A DNA stretch of 64,000 bases from Bog-532 sp963775825 (lineage in GTDB: Bacteria; Actinomycetota; Actinomycetes; Streptosporangiales; Streptosporangiaceae): the NCBI GenBank assembly GCA_963775825.1, contig CAVZKY010000068.1, positions 1 to 64,000 on the forward strand, given 5' to 3'. Position numbers and translations under genes: made by a program. The notes beneath the pieces are model-generated. The model did no database searches, was not told where the DNA came from, and saw nothing but the letters and a program-made list of their open reading frames with translations. Positions 35,548 to 44,402 of the stretch are shown piece by piece. Position 1 is the first letter of the stretch. Each line of letters begins with the position of its first letter.

Positions 35548-36474
35548 ATGCGTGTTTTCGTCACCGGAGCGTCGGGCTGGATCGGCCGCGCCGTCGTCCC
35601 CGATCTGATCGCCGCCGGCCACGAGGTCACCGGGCTCGGCCGCTCCGACGCCTCGGCCAAGGCCCTGCAGGATGCGGGGGCCGAGGTCCGCCGGGGATCG
35701 CTCGACGACCTCGGCATCCTGCACGACGCCGCCGCGTCGTCCGACGGCGTCATTCACCTCGCGTTCAAGCACGACCTCGCCTTCACCGGCGACTTCGCCG
35801 GCGCCGCCGACGCCGATCGCCAGGCAATTGAGACCTTCGGCGAGGCCCTCGCCGGCAGCGGCAAGCCGTTCGTCATCGCCTCCGGCCTGCTTGGTCTCAC
35901 GCCCGGACGTGTCGCCACCGAGCACGATGGGCTGGTCGCGGCCGACGGTGACCGCGAGGCGCCGGTCAGCGGCCCCGAGCAACGGCTGGCCAATGCCCAG
36001 TTCACACTCGCCCTCGCCGACCGCGGGGTCCGCTCCTCGATCGTGCGGCTGCCGCCAACCTGTCACGGTAACGGCGACAACGGGTTCATGGCGATCGCAA
36101 TCGGCTTCGCGCGCGAGAAGGGCGCCGCGGCCTACGTTGGCGACGGCGCCAACCGCTGGCCGGCGGTCCACCGCGACGACGCCGCTCGCCTGTTCCGCCT
36201 CGCGCTGGAGTCCGGGCCGGCCGGGTCGGTGCTGCACGCGGTCGGCGACGAGGGCGTCCCGATCCGCGAGGTCGCCGAGGTCTTCGCCACACACCTGGGC
36301 GTTCCCGCGGTCTCCGTCACCGCGGAGCAGGCCGGGGAGTACGTCGGCTGGCTCGGGGCCTTCTGGGGACTCGACAGCCCCGCCTCGGCGCAGATCACCC
36401 GCGAACTGCTCGGGTGGGAGCCGACCCGCCCGGGACTGATCGCCGACCTGGCGGAGGGCCACTACTTCGCCTGA
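35548..36474 (+). CDS. SDR-family NAD(P)-dependent oxidoreductase/epimerase
   Basis: A 308-residue extended short-chain dehydrogenase. MRVFVTGASGWIGRAVVPDL carries the TGxxGxxG nucleotide-binding loop; DDAARLFRLALESG and the C-terminal GLIADLAEGHYF match the 3-beta-hydroxysteroid dehydrogenase/isomerase-like set. The usual YxxxK active site is not evident; the GLLGLTPGR region stands at that place, as in some atypical SDRs of this type. ATG 35548 is preceded by GGAGG at a good distance, so earlier in-frame starts are rejected. Substrate unknown. Confidence 0.85.
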   Translation: MRVFVTGASGWIGRAVVPDLIAAGHEVTGLGRSDASAKALQDAGAEVRRGSLDDLGILHDAAASSDGVIHLAFKHDLAFTGDFAGAADADRQAIETFGEALAGSGKPFVIASGLLGLTPGRVATEHDGLVAADGDREAPVSGPEQRLANAQFTLALADRGVRSSIVRLPPTCHGNGDNGFMAIAIGFAREKGAAAYVGDGANRWPAVHRDDAARLFRLALESGPAGSVLHAVGDEGVPIREVAEVFATHLGVPAVSVTAEQAGEYVGWLGAFWGLDSPASAQITRELLGWEPTRPGLIADLAEGHYFA

Positions 36475-36542
36475 CCGCCTCGGGGCCGGCGGCAGTCGGC
36501 ACCGGCGGCGGCTCCGGCCATCCCGGACGGGCGGAGCGCGCG

Positions 36543-37052
36543 CTAGCTGTCGTCGGCGCGCTGGGCGCGGAGGGCCTCGCCTTTGGCCCGGGCCGTAACG
36601 GCCAGCTGATCCTGGAACAGGGTCATCCGGTGGCGCAGATCCGGGTCGGCCGTGGCGAGAATCCGGACGGCGAGCAGCCCGGCGTTCCGGGCGCCGCCGA
36701 CCGCCACCGTCGCCACGGGAATCCCGGCCGGCATCTGGACGATCGACAACAGCGAGTCCAGCCCGTCCAGGTGAGCCAGCGGCACCGGCACGCCGATCAC
36801 CGGCAACGGGGTCACCGACGCCAGCATGCCCGGCAGGTGCGCCGCCCCGCCCGCACCCGCGATGATGACCCGGAGCCCACGCTCGGCCGCGGTCGAGCCG
36901 TACTCGATCATCTCGCGCGGCATCCGGTGTGCGGACACCACGTCCGCCTCGCAGGCAACGCCGAACTCGGCCAGCGCGTCAGCGGCCGCGCGCATCACCG
37001 GCCAGTCCGAATCGCTGCCCATGACGACGCCGGCCAGTGGCGATGCGCTCAT
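36543..37052 (-). CDS. purE: N5-carboxyaminoimidazole ribonucleotide mutase
   Basis: PurE class I, 169 residues, converts N5-CAIR to CAIR in purine synthesis. VVMGSDSDWPVM is the N-terminal signature, VVSAHRMP the substrate-binding SAHR motif, and AGAGGAAHLPGMLASVT the active-site loop. I chose ATG 37052 because upstream in-frame sequence is arginine/glycine-rich and not conserved. It follows purK by 52 bases and forms the PurEK pair, which needs both enzymes. Confidence 0.93.
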   Translation of the reverse strand: MSASPLAGVVMGSDSDWPVMRAAADALAEFGVACEADVVSAHRMPREMIEYGSTAAERGLRVIIAGAGGAAHLPGMLASVTPLPVIGVPVPLAHLDGLDSLLSIVQMPAGIPVATVAVGGARNAGLLAVRILATADPDLRHRMTLFQDQLAVTARAKGEALRAQRADDS

Positions 37053-37104
37053 GATCGTGCTGCCTTCCGTCGGGCCCGGACCGCGATCACGTCCCGGGCC
37101 ACCC

Positions 37105-38301
37105 TCAGTCACCGTTCTCGGTCCCCCAGCGCAGGAAGCTCGCCGCGCGGCGGGCCCGGTCCCGCAGCTCCGCGACATCGTCGCCGAGCACGGTGACGTG
37201 CCCGATCTTGCGGCCGGGGCGCACCGCCTTGCCGTACAGGTGGACCTTGACGCCCGGATCGGCGGCCATCACGTGGATGTACCGGTCGTAGACGTCGGGG
37301 TCGGTCCCGCCGAGCAGGTTGGCCATCACCACCTGGGGGGCCAGCAGGCCCGGCGCCCCCAGCGGCAGGTCGAGGACGGCCCGCAGATGCTGCTCGAACT
37401 GGGAGGTCACCGCCCCCTCGATGGTCCAGTGCCCGCAGTTGTGCGGCCGCATCGCCAGCTCGTTGACCAGCAGGCCACCCGGCGTCTCGAACAGCTCCAC
37501 CGCGAGCAGCCCGGTCACGTCCAGCTCGGCGGCGATCCGCAGGGCGAGCGACTGGGCCGCCTCGGCGCGGTCCACCCGCAGGCCCGGCGCTGGCGCGAGC
37601 ACCTCGCGGCAGATCCCGTCCCGCTGGACCGTCTGCACGACCGGGTACGCGGCGCCCTGCCGGTGCGGGGACCGGGCGACGAGCGCGGCCAGCTCGCGGT
37701 CGAAGCTCACGTACTCCTCGGCCATCAGCCGGAGATCCAGGCCGGCCACCTCGGCCGCTTCGGCGGGTGACGCGCAGACCCAGACGCCCCTGCCGTCGTA
37801 GCCCCCGCTGACCGCCTTGAGCACCACCGGCCAGCCCGCCTCTTCGGCGAACCGCTCGATGTCGCCGAGGTCGCGGACCGGCGCGTACCGCGGGCAGGCC
37901 ACGCCGAGCGCGGTCAGCCGCTCGCGCATGGCCAGCTTGTCCTGCGTGTAGCGCAGCGCGTCCGCACCGGGGCGGATCACGGCCCCGGCTTCCTCCAGCG
38001 CGGCCAGGTGCGGGCCGGGCACGTGCTCGTGGTCGAACGTCACGACGTCGCAGCCTGCGGCGAAGCCGCGCAGATCGTCCAGGGACCGGTAATCGCCGAG
38101 CCGGACATCGGGCCAGACCTTGGCGGCGCTGTCGTCCGCGGCGGCAGCGAGCACGCGGAAGCCGATGGCCAGGTCGGCGGCCGCCGGGCAGGTCATCCGG
38201 GCCAGTTGCCCGGCGCCGACCATGCCGACGGACGGGATCGCGGCTCCGGCCGGCTTCCCGGCGGCCGGCGGCGCGGGGCGCTCGTCGAGCTGTTCACTCA
38301 C
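37105..38301 (-). CDS. purK: 5-(carboxyamino)imidazole ribonucleotide synthase
   Basis: ATP-grasp enzyme of 398 residues that makes N5-CAIR from AIR, bicarbonate and ATP. SVGMVGAGQLARM is the N-terminal nucleotide fold; DVVTFDHEHVPGP, YTQDKLAMRERL, VLKAVSGGYDGRGVWV (ATP-grasp loop) and NELAMRPHNCGHWTIEG (substrate/Mg motif) are characteristic. GTG 38301 begins VSEQLDERP and is preferred over the ATG at 38340. Upstream of purE on the same strand. Confidence 0.93.
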   Translation of the reverse strand: MSEQLDERPAPPAAGKPAGAAIPSVGMVGAGQLARMTCPAAADLAIGFRVLAAAADDSAAKVWPDVRLGDYRSLDDLRGFAAGCDVVTFDHEHVPGPHLAALEEAGAVIRPGADALRYTQDKLAMRERLTALGVACPRYAPVRDLGDIERFAEEAGWPVVLKAVSGGYDGRGVWVCASPAEAAEVAGLDLRLMAEEYVSFDRELAALVARSPHRQGAAYPVVQTVQRDGICREVLAPAPGLRVDRAEAAQSLALRIAAELDVTGLLAVELFETPGGLLVNELAMRPHNCGHWTIEGAVTSQFEQHLRAVLDLPLGAPGLLAPQVVMANLLGGTDPDVYDRYIHVMAADPGVKVHLYGKAVRPGRKIGHVTVLGDDVAELRDRARRAASFLRWGTENGD

Positions 38302-38450
38302 GGCCCGTAGCTTATGAGCAGGCCAGGTGTGCCCGCGCACGATGTCGCGCTCCGGGCCAACCGGCCAAAATTAACTTTGGCGATACATTCCCTCCGCGCC
38401 ATCAGGCCTATGATCAGCGCGGTTGCCAGCAGATGAGCCGGAGGACCGAC

Positions 38451-39899
38451 ATGGCCATACCCGACCGTGAGGCTGACGTCCTGACCGAGGATGTGCCCGC
38501 GGGCGCGGTCGCGCGCGAGGGCACCTACGGCGAGCGGGTAATAGCCGTCGAGCCGGGCGGTGCGGGGTTCATCCCGCTGCACGAGCGGCACGGCAGGCCG
38601 CTCCAGCTGTTCTGGACCTGGACCTCGCCGAACATGGAGTTCGCGACGATCTTCGTCGGCGTGCTGGCGGTGGCCGGGTTCGGCCTGAGCCTCGGGGAGG
38701 CGCTGCTCGGGATCATCATCGGCACCGGCATCGGCGCCGTCACCCAGGGCCTGCTGTCGCAGGACGGCCCGGTGTACGGCGTCCCGCAGATGGTCATCAG
38801 CCGGCTCGGCTTCGGCTACTGGGGCAACGTGCTGCCCGCCGGCCTGAACGCCATCACGGCCGGGATCGGCTGGTTCGCGGTCAACAGCGTGAGCGCGACC
38901 TTCGCGCTCAACACGCTCACCGGGCTGGCCAAGCCCGCGTGCCTGGTCATCGTGGTGATCGTTCAGGTCGCGATCGCGTTCTTCGGCCATAACCTGGTGC
39001 ACATCTTCGAGCGGTACGCCTTCCCCGTGCTGACGATCATTTTCCTGATCGCCTCGGTGGTCGTGCTGTCCAAGGCGAACCCGGGCGCCGTGCACCACAC
39101 GATCCCCGGCGGATTCCTGCTCACGGTCGGCGCGTCGTTCGGCTACGCGGTCGGCTGGAACCCGTACGCCTCGGACTACACCCGCTACATGCGCCCCACG
39201 GTGAGCAAGACCGCCGTCGCCTGGTGGTCCTTCCTTGGCCTGTTCCTGTCCTGCACGCTGCTGGAGACCGTCGGCGCGGCCGCTGCGACCGTGGTCAGCC
39301 CCGGCGCGGCGCTGGGCAGCAACCCGACCGGCGCCTTCACCGGGCTGATGAGCACCCCGCTGGCCGACGTCACGCTGCTGGCGATCTGCCTGGGCGGCAT
39401 CGCGGCCAACGTGCTGAACATCTACTCCGGTGCGCTGTCGTTCGTCGCTCTCGGGATCAGGCTCCCGCTGGCCCTGCGCCGGGCGATCGTGGCCCTGGTC
39501 TTCGGCGCGATCGGCTTCGTCCTCGCGCTCACCGGCCTGCACGACGCGGGCACCAAGTACCAGAACTTCCTGCTGGTCATCGCCTACTGGATCGCGCCGT
39601 GGCTGGCCGTGATGTTCTGCGACCGGATGCGGCGCAGGCGGCTGGGCCCGGCCCAGGTCGAGCGGCTGCTGTTCGACAGGAAGTACGAGAACTGGGCCTG
39701 CCCGGTGGCCATGCTGATCGGGATCGTCGTGTCGATCTGGCTGTTCTCCAACCAGACCGAGTACATCGGAGTGATACCCAAGCACGTTCCCTCAGTCGGC
39801 GACCTCACCTTCGAGGCGGGCTTCGTCATCACCGCCGTCATCTACCTGACCTGGCGCGCCATCGAGGACCGGCGGCACCCGGCCACCCTGACCCGCTGA
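38451..39899 (+). CDS. NCS1-family purine/cytosine permease
   Basis: A 482-residue, roughly 12-helix permease of the nucleobase:cation symporter-1 family. FWTWTSPNMEFATIFVG is the opening of helix 1; GPVYGVPQMVISRLGFGYWG, NAITAGIGWFAVNS, SFGYAVGWNPYASDYTRYM and FLLVIAYWIAPWLAVMFCD are family motifs. The charged C-terminus, RAIEDRRHP, is cytosolic. ATG 38451 has GGAGGA seven bases upstream; ATG 38433 lacks one. The purE-purK neighbours hint at purine salvage, but substrate choice among nucleobases and allantoin cannot be read. Confidence 0.87.
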   Translation: MAIPDREADVLTEDVPAGAVAREGTYGERVIAVEPGGAGFIPLHERHGRPLQLFWTWTSPNMEFATIFVGVLAVAGFGLSLGEALLGIIIGTGIGAVTQGLLSQDGPVYGVPQMVISRLGFGYWGNVLPAGLNAITAGIGWFAVNSVSATFALNTLTGLAKPACLVIVVIVQVAIAFFGHNLVHIFERYAFPVLTIIFLIASVVVLSKANPGAVHHTIPGGFLLTVGASFGYAVGWNPYASDYTRYMRPTVSKTAVAWWSFLGLFLSCTLLETVGAAAATVVSPGAALGSNPTGAFTGLMSTPLADVTLLAICLGGIAANVLNIYSGALSFVALGIRLPLALRRAIVALVFGAIGFVLALTGLHDAGTKYQNFLLVIAYWIAPWLAVMFCDRMRRRRLGPAQVERLLFDRKYENWACPVAMLIGIVVSIWLFSNQTEYIGVIPKHVPSVGDLTFEAGFVITAVIYLTWRAIEDRRHPATLTR

Positions 39900-39907
39900 G
39901 GCCTGGC

Positions 39908-40903
39908 TCAGGCGGGGCCACTGCGGACCGGCTGAGCACGGGACGCCGGCGGCCGCCGGGGCAGGAACACCGCGAAGACCGGAGGCCGCTGCCGGACGAG
40001 AACCACGCGGCCACCGTCCGCCGCCGCCATCGTCCGGGCCAGCGACAGGCCGAGCCCGGTGCCCTCGGGGCGGCCGCTGACGCTGCGCTCGAAGATGCGG
40101 GACACAAGTTCGGGCGGGACGCCCTTGCCCTGGTCCTCCACCTCGATGACGGCCGACTTGGTGTTCTGCGACGTGCGGATCTCGACCGTCCCCTGCCCGT
40201 GCATCAGGGCGTTGTCGACCAGCGTGGCCAGCACCTGGGCCAGCCCGCCCGGGGTGACGTGCGCCCGGAGCCCCCGTTCGCCGGTGACCGCGAGTTTGCG
40301 GCCCGCGCGGCGGAAAGCGGGCTCCCACTCGACGACCTGCTGGTCGATGATCTCGTCGATCCCGGTGAGCGAGGCGGTACCGGACGTGGCCCGCCGGGCG
40401 GGGTCGAGAAGCTGGCTGACCACGTTGGCGAGGCGTTCGGCCTGGGCCAGCGCCGCGCCGCCTTCCTCCCGGACCGCATCGGGGTCGTCGGCGGCGGCGA
40501 TCACTTCCTCCAGCCGCATCGACAGCGCGGTCAGCGGGGTCCGCAGCTGATGGGAAGCGTCGACCGCGAGTTCACGCTCGGCGGCCAGCAGGCTGGTGAC
40601 CCGGCGGCCGGAGCTGTCCAGGCCGTCCGCCACCTGATCGAGCTCGGCCATCCCGTAACGGCGGCCAATGGGCCGCGGGTCCCCGGACCGGAGCCGGTCG
40701 GCTGCTTCGGCCAGCTCCGCGACGGGCCGGGTCAGGGCGCGGGACTGGACGGCCGCCGCCGCGGCGGCGGCCACGATGGCCACGGCGCACAGGCCAATGA
40801 TGACAGCCCGGAACTTCGCGTCCGCCACAGTGGCGGGCACACCGACCACAAGCACCGCCGCCACCGCGATGGCCAGCGTGGTGAGCAGGATGCGGCGCCG
40901 CAT
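39908..40903 (-). CDS. Sensor histidine kinase (HAMP, HisKA, HATPase)
   Basis: A 331-residue kinase. Two N-terminal helices (residues 7-25 and 33-52) are separated by a loop of only about seven residues, so there is almost no outside sensor domain. A HAMP-like linker follows (RALTRPVAELAEAADRLRSG), then the H-box LAVDASHQLRTPLTAL with His118, the N-box LVDNALMHGQG, EDQGKGV (G1) and GTGLGLSLART (G2). It lies 58 bases below its response regulator and probably forms the second gene of the pair. The signal may be membrane stress or a partner protein. Confidence 0.9.
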   Translation of the reverse strand: MRRRILLTTLAIAVAAVLVVGVPATVADAKFRAVIIGLCAVAIVAAAAAAAVQSRALTRPVAELAEAADRLRSGDPRPIGRRYGMAELDQVADGLDSSGRRVTSLLAAERELAVDASHQLRTPLTALSMRLEEVIAAADDPDAVREEGGAALAQAERLANVVSQLLDPARRATSGTASLTGIDEIIDQQVVEWEPAFRRAGRKLAVTGERGLRAHVTPGGLAQVLATLVDNALMHGQGTVEIRTSQNTKSAVIEVEDQGKGVPPELVSRIFERSVSGRPEGTGLGLSLARTMAAADGGRVVLVRQRPPVFAVFLPRRPPASRAQPVRSGPA

Positions 40904-40961
40904 GGGTCAGCCGCCCGGGCCGTCCGGCCGCAGCGCGGGCCCCGGGCCCGTACGCTGAGGC

Positions 40962-41633
40962 TCAGTCGCCGCGTTCAAACCGGAACCCGACTCCGCGCAC
41001 GGTCGTGATGTACCGGGGGCTGTGCGCATCATCACCCAGCTTGCGGCGAAGCCAGGAAATGTGCATGTCCAGCGTCTTGGTGGAGGTCCACCATTTCGCG
41101 TCCCAGACCTCGCGCATGATCTGCTCGCGGGTGATGACCTTCCCTGCGTCCCGGAACAGCATCCAGAGCAGGTCGAACTCCTTGGTGGTGAGCTCCAGCT
41201 CCGTATCACCGTGCCAGGCCCGCCGCGCCTCGGGGTCGATACGCACCCCCATCACCATGGAGTTCTCCGCGCCGCCGCGGCGCAGCAGGGCCCGTACCCG
41301 GGCCAGCAGCTCGGCCAGCCGGAACGGCTTGGTCACGTAGTCATCGGCGCCAGCGTCCAGGCCGACCACCGTATCCACCTCGTCCGCGCGGGCGGTCAGG
41401 ATCAGCACCGGCAGACCATGCCCCTCAGCGCGAACCCGGCGGCAGACCTCCAGCCCGTCCAGCACCGGCAGCCCGATGTCGAGCACGATCAGGTCGATGC
41501 CATCGCTGAGGGCCCGCTCGAGCGTGCTGGGCCCGTCGGCGGTCACGTCGACGTGATATCCCTCCCGGCGCAGGGCACGGGACAGGGGCTCGGAGATGGA
41601 TTCATCGTCCTCAGCGAGCAAAACGCTGGTCAT
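40962..41633 (-). CDS. OmpR/PhoB-family response regulator
   Basis: A 223-residue regulator. The receiver domain has acidic pocket AEDDES, phospho-acceptor Asp52 in LIVLDIGLPVLDG, Thr80 and Lys102 (VTKPF). A winged-helix DNA-binding domain follows (ELTTKEFDLLWMLFRDAG, REQIMREVWDAKWWTSTKTL, YITTVRGVGFRF). ATG 41633 is clear. Paired with the histidine kinase immediately downstream. Target genes are not indicated by the sequence. Confidence 0.93.
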   Translation of the reverse strand: MTSVLLAEDDESISEPLSRALRREGYHVDVTADGPSTLERALSDGIDLIVLDIGLPVLDGLEVCRRVRAEGHGLPVLILTARADEVDTVVGLDAGADDYVTKPFRLAELLARVRALLRRGGAENSMVMGVRIDPEARRAWHGDTELELTTKEFDLLWMLFRDAGKVITREQIMREVWDAKWWTSTKTLDMHISWLRRKLGDDAHSPRYITTVRGVGFRFERGD

Positions 41634-41804
41634 ACCTCGATCGTAGAACGTAGCCGACCGTGCCGTTTGCTCACGCCACTCCCATCAAGACCGGCAGTGA
41701 GGATAAATCGACGGTGCTGCCGGGCTCCAGGCGGTCCAGGGGCGTGCCGGCCGGCTTCGACCCTACCGGGGCCGGGGAAGGTCCACCGGTACGACCTGGC
41801 CGGA

Positions 41805-42323
41805 CTAGCGGTCCTCGCCCGCGAGCCGGGCCTGCTCCTCTCCCACCAGCTCGAACAGGATCGCCTGCACGCGCTCGACACTTGGGATGTCGGCCAGCAC
41901 GATCTGCCCGTGCTCTCCCGGCGACTCCACGATCAGGCGGCCAGCGCCGAGCAGCCGGTCGAGCAGGCTGCGGGTGAACGACACGTCGGTGATCCTGGCC
42001 AGCGGGATATCCCGGCCACGGCGGGTCAGGATGCCCTCACGCACCCGCAGCCGCCCGGTCGTGAGCTCGTAGGTCGTGGTCTTCCAGCGCAGCACCGGCC
42101 GCAGGACCCCGACGAGCAGCAGCACGACCGCGACAGCCGCGATCACCAGGCGTTCCGTGCCAACCGAAGGCCCCGCCGGGATGCTGGCCAGCACCGCGAC
42201 GGCAGCGGCCACGACCAGCACGCCGAAAATCACCGGCCACAGCAGCACCTTCCAGTGCGGATGCAGGACGAGGACACTGCGCTCCGGCCCGCCTGACGAT
42301 GCGTCATGGACCATATGCCTCAT
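41805..42323 (-). CDS. Bacterial PH-domain membrane protein
   Basis: A 172-residue protein with two helices (VLLWPVIFGVLVVAAAVAVLA and ERLVIAAVAVVLLLVGVLR) and a cytosolic YdbS/bPH-type domain (TTYELTTGRLRVREGILTRR, DIPLARITDVSFTRSLLDRL, IVLADIPSVERVQ). The start may be ATG 42323 (MRHM) or 42314, the latter with GAGG just upstream. It follows birA by 58 bases on the same strand. Role unknown; such proteins are often envelope-associated. Confidence 0.78.
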   Translation of the reverse strand: MRHMVHDASSGGPERSVLVLHPHWKVLLWPVIFGVLVVAAAVAVLASIPAGPSVGTERLVIAAVAVVLLLVGVLRPVLRWKTTTYELTTGRLRVREGILTRRGRDIPLARITDVSFTRSLLDRLLGAGRLIVESPGEHGQIVLADIPSVERVQAILFELVGEEQARLAGEDR

Positions 42324-42381
42324 CGTGGCACGGCATCGCCGTAGCCAGCAGCCCGGATCCACCGCACTCCGGGCGGAAACG

Positions 42382-43212
42382 TCAGCGGACGTGCCGGACA
42401 TCGCCGGCCCCGATGGCGACGTCCCCCGCCGCGGTGCGGATGACCAGCCGTCCGTCCGTGTCGATGCCGGTGGCAAGTCCGCTGGTGGCCGCCCGCCCCG
42501 GCAGCTCGGCCCAGACATCCCGGCCGATGGTCGAGCAGAGCCGCACGTACGCCGCACGCAGGCCACTGCCCTCCGCGTCACCCGCCAGGTCTGTGCCGCG
42601 CCACGCCAGGTACCAGCGTTCTATCTCATCCAGCATCCGGCCCAGCAGCAGCTCGCGGTCCAGGCTGGGCGATCCCTCCAGGCGCAGCGACGTGGCCGGC
42701 CGGGACGATGCGGCGGGTGCAGGCAGCTCGTGCCGGGCTGTGGAGACGTTGACGCCGATGCCGACGACGACCGCATCGCCGGACTGCTCGGCCAGGATGC
42801 CGGCCAGCTTCCCGGATCGGAGCAGCACGTCATTCGGCCACTTCAGGGTGGCGCCCAGCGCGGAGACCTGCCGGATCGCCGTCGCCACCGCGACGCCGGC
42901 GAGCAGCGGCAGCCAGCCCCGCCGGGCGGCTGGCACATCCGCGGGCCTCAGCAGCACGGAGAACGTCAGCGCAGCCCGCGGCGGGCTCAGCCAGCTGCGG
43001 CCCATCCGGCCGCGGCCGGCGGTCTGCTCCTCGGCGACCAGGACGGCACCTTCCGGGGCGCCGTCACGGGCCGCCGCGGCCAGATCGGCGTTGGTCGAGC
43101 CGGTCCGGGCCACCACCGAGACCTCGCCCCAGAGTCCACCTGGGCGGACGATCTGCCTGGCCAGTGTCGTGCCGCTGAGCGGTGAGCGAGCCGGGTCCTG
43201 AATATCGGTCAT
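42382..43212 (-). CDS. birA: Biotin--[acetyl-CoA-carboxylase] ligase
   Basis: A 276-residue biotin protein ligase lacking the HTH repressor domain. VVARTGSTNADLAAAA binds ATP/biotin, EEQTAGRGRMGRSWLSP is the biotinyl-AMP loop, and LKWPNDVLLRSGKLAGILAE is the central motif, with a small C-terminal SH3-like domain to the end. ATG 43212 is chosen; 43224 is possible. It would biotinylate acyl-CoA carboxylases such as the complex whose beta and epsilon subunits lie at 50.3 and 54.5 kb. Confidence 0.9.
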   Translation of the reverse strand: MTDIQDPARSPLSGTTLARQIVRPGGLWGEVSVVARTGSTNADLAAAARDGAPEGAVLVAEEQTAGRGRMGRSWLSPPRAALTFSVLLRPADVPAARRGWLPLLAGVAVATAIRQVSALGATLKWPNDVLLRSGKLAGILAEQSGDAVVVGIGVNVSTARHELPAPAASSRPATSLRLEGSPSLDRELLLGRMLDEIERWYLAWRGTDLAGDAEGSGLRAAYVRLCSTIGRDVWAELPGRAATSGLATGIDTDGRLVIRTAAGDVAIGAGDVRHVR

Positions 43213-43280
43213 CGTGCTGATCATTGTCGCGCGGCCAGGAGCGGGCCCGGGTAGTCGGGGGACCGCGCCGGGCATAACAG

Positions 43281-43306
43281 AGGGGCCCTGCGTTGGCGGG
43301 GCCCCT
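43281..43306 (-). terminator. Hairpin terminator below the Gln/Gly-repeat gene
   Basis: Inverted repeat AGGGGCCC/GGGCCCCT (43281-43288 with 43299-43306), 10-nt loop. It lies 50 bases past the stop of the repeat-protein gene in its direction. No long U-tract. Confidence 0.55.
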
Positions 43307-43355
43307 CCGGGCTGATCAGGTGGTTCCCGCTACCGGCAGGAGCCCTGGCACGCGA

Positions 43356-44239
43356 TTAGTACTGCCCGCCGCCCTGACCCTGGTCCTGGCCGCCCTGGTC
43401 TCCGTAGCCACCCTGACCCTGGCTGCCCTGGTCGCCGTACTGACCGCCTGCTGGCCCTGGTCGCCGCCCTGGCCCTGGTCGCCGTACTGACCGCCCTGGT
43501 CGCCGCCCTGGCCCTGGTCGCCGTACTGACCGCCCTGCTGGCCTTGGTCGCCGTAGCCGCCCTGGTTGCCCTGGCCGCCCTGGTCGCCGTAACCACCCTG
43601 GCCCTGGTTCCCCTGGTCGCCGTAGGCCGCCCTGGGCCCTGGCTGCCCTGGTCGCCGTAACCACCCTGGCCCTGGTTCCCCTGGTCGCCGTACTGGCCGC
43701 CCTGGCCCTGGCCGCCCTGGTCGCCGTAACCACCCTGGCCCTGGTTCCCCTGGTCGCCGTAGGCCGCCCTGACCCTGGCTGCCCTGGTCGCCGTAACCAC
43801 CCTGGCCCTGGTTCCCCTGGTCGCCGTAGCCGCCCTGGTTGCCCTGGCCGCCCTGGTCGCCGTAACCACCCTGGCCCTGGTTCCCCTGGTCGCCGTACTG
43901 ACCGCCCTGACCCTGGTTGCCCTGGTCGCCGTAGCCACTCTGGTTTCCCTGGTTCCCCTGGTCGCCGCCGTACTGACCGCCCTGGCCCTGGTCGCCGCCG
44001 TACTGGCCCTGATCCTGGCTCTGCTGCTGCTGGTCAGGCTGCTGCTGTTGCCCGTCCTGCTGCTGACCGCCGAGGTAATTCTCGCCGGCCTGTTCGCCCT
44101 TCTGGATCTCGCTGTCGAAGCGGTTCCCTGTCTCCTTATCGGCGAAATCGCCCGCCTTTTCGATACCCTGGTCAACTTGCTGGGAGTGCTCGCCGGCTTC
44201 CTTCTTGGCTTCATCCTCGAACTGGCTGAAGTCAGGCAT
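43356..44239 (-). CDS. Gln/Gly-rich repeat protein with MT0933-like antitoxin-type N-terminus (frame breaks)
   Basis: ATG 44239 (GGGGGC upstream) begins MPDFSQFEDEAKKEAGEHSQ, then DQGIEKAGDFADKETGNRFD, which matches the short MT0933/Rv0909-like antitoxin domain. The rest is a low-complexity Gln/Gly region of tandem YGDQGNQGQGG-type units. The frame shifts near 43766, 43625 and 43450, and the reading returns to GGYGDQGGQDQGQGGGQY with a stop at 43356. The repeat is prone to sequencing or replication slippage, so the breaks may be artefacts. If real, the protein would end in arginine-rich non-repeat sequence. No toxin partner is seen nearby. Confidence 0.7.
43364..44060 (-). repeat. Degenerate tandem repeats of YGDQGNQGQGG-type units
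   Basis: Near-identical blocks (on the plus strand accaccctggccctggttcc, ccctggtcgccgta) recur more than a dozen times with 27- to 39-bp periods. Copy-number or indel errors are expected here in short-read or long-read assemblies. Confidence 0.9.
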
Positions 44240-44402
44240 GGGTGCCCCCTTTTCCGTCATTGGCTGAATTGCCCCTACTCTGCACCCGCTTCACGTTCCC
44301 ACCCGATGGCTGGTCAAACAAGGCCTGGCAGCCATCCCCGCAGGTCCAGGCCTCCCTTGACGTCTCCCGTTCGCCGCAGGACCGGGCAAAATCCATCGGG
44401 GG

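Noticed and set aside
38298..39785. 495-residue open frame on the minus strand
   Set aside because: Antisense to the NCS1 permease, charged and without hydrophobic pattern or motif.
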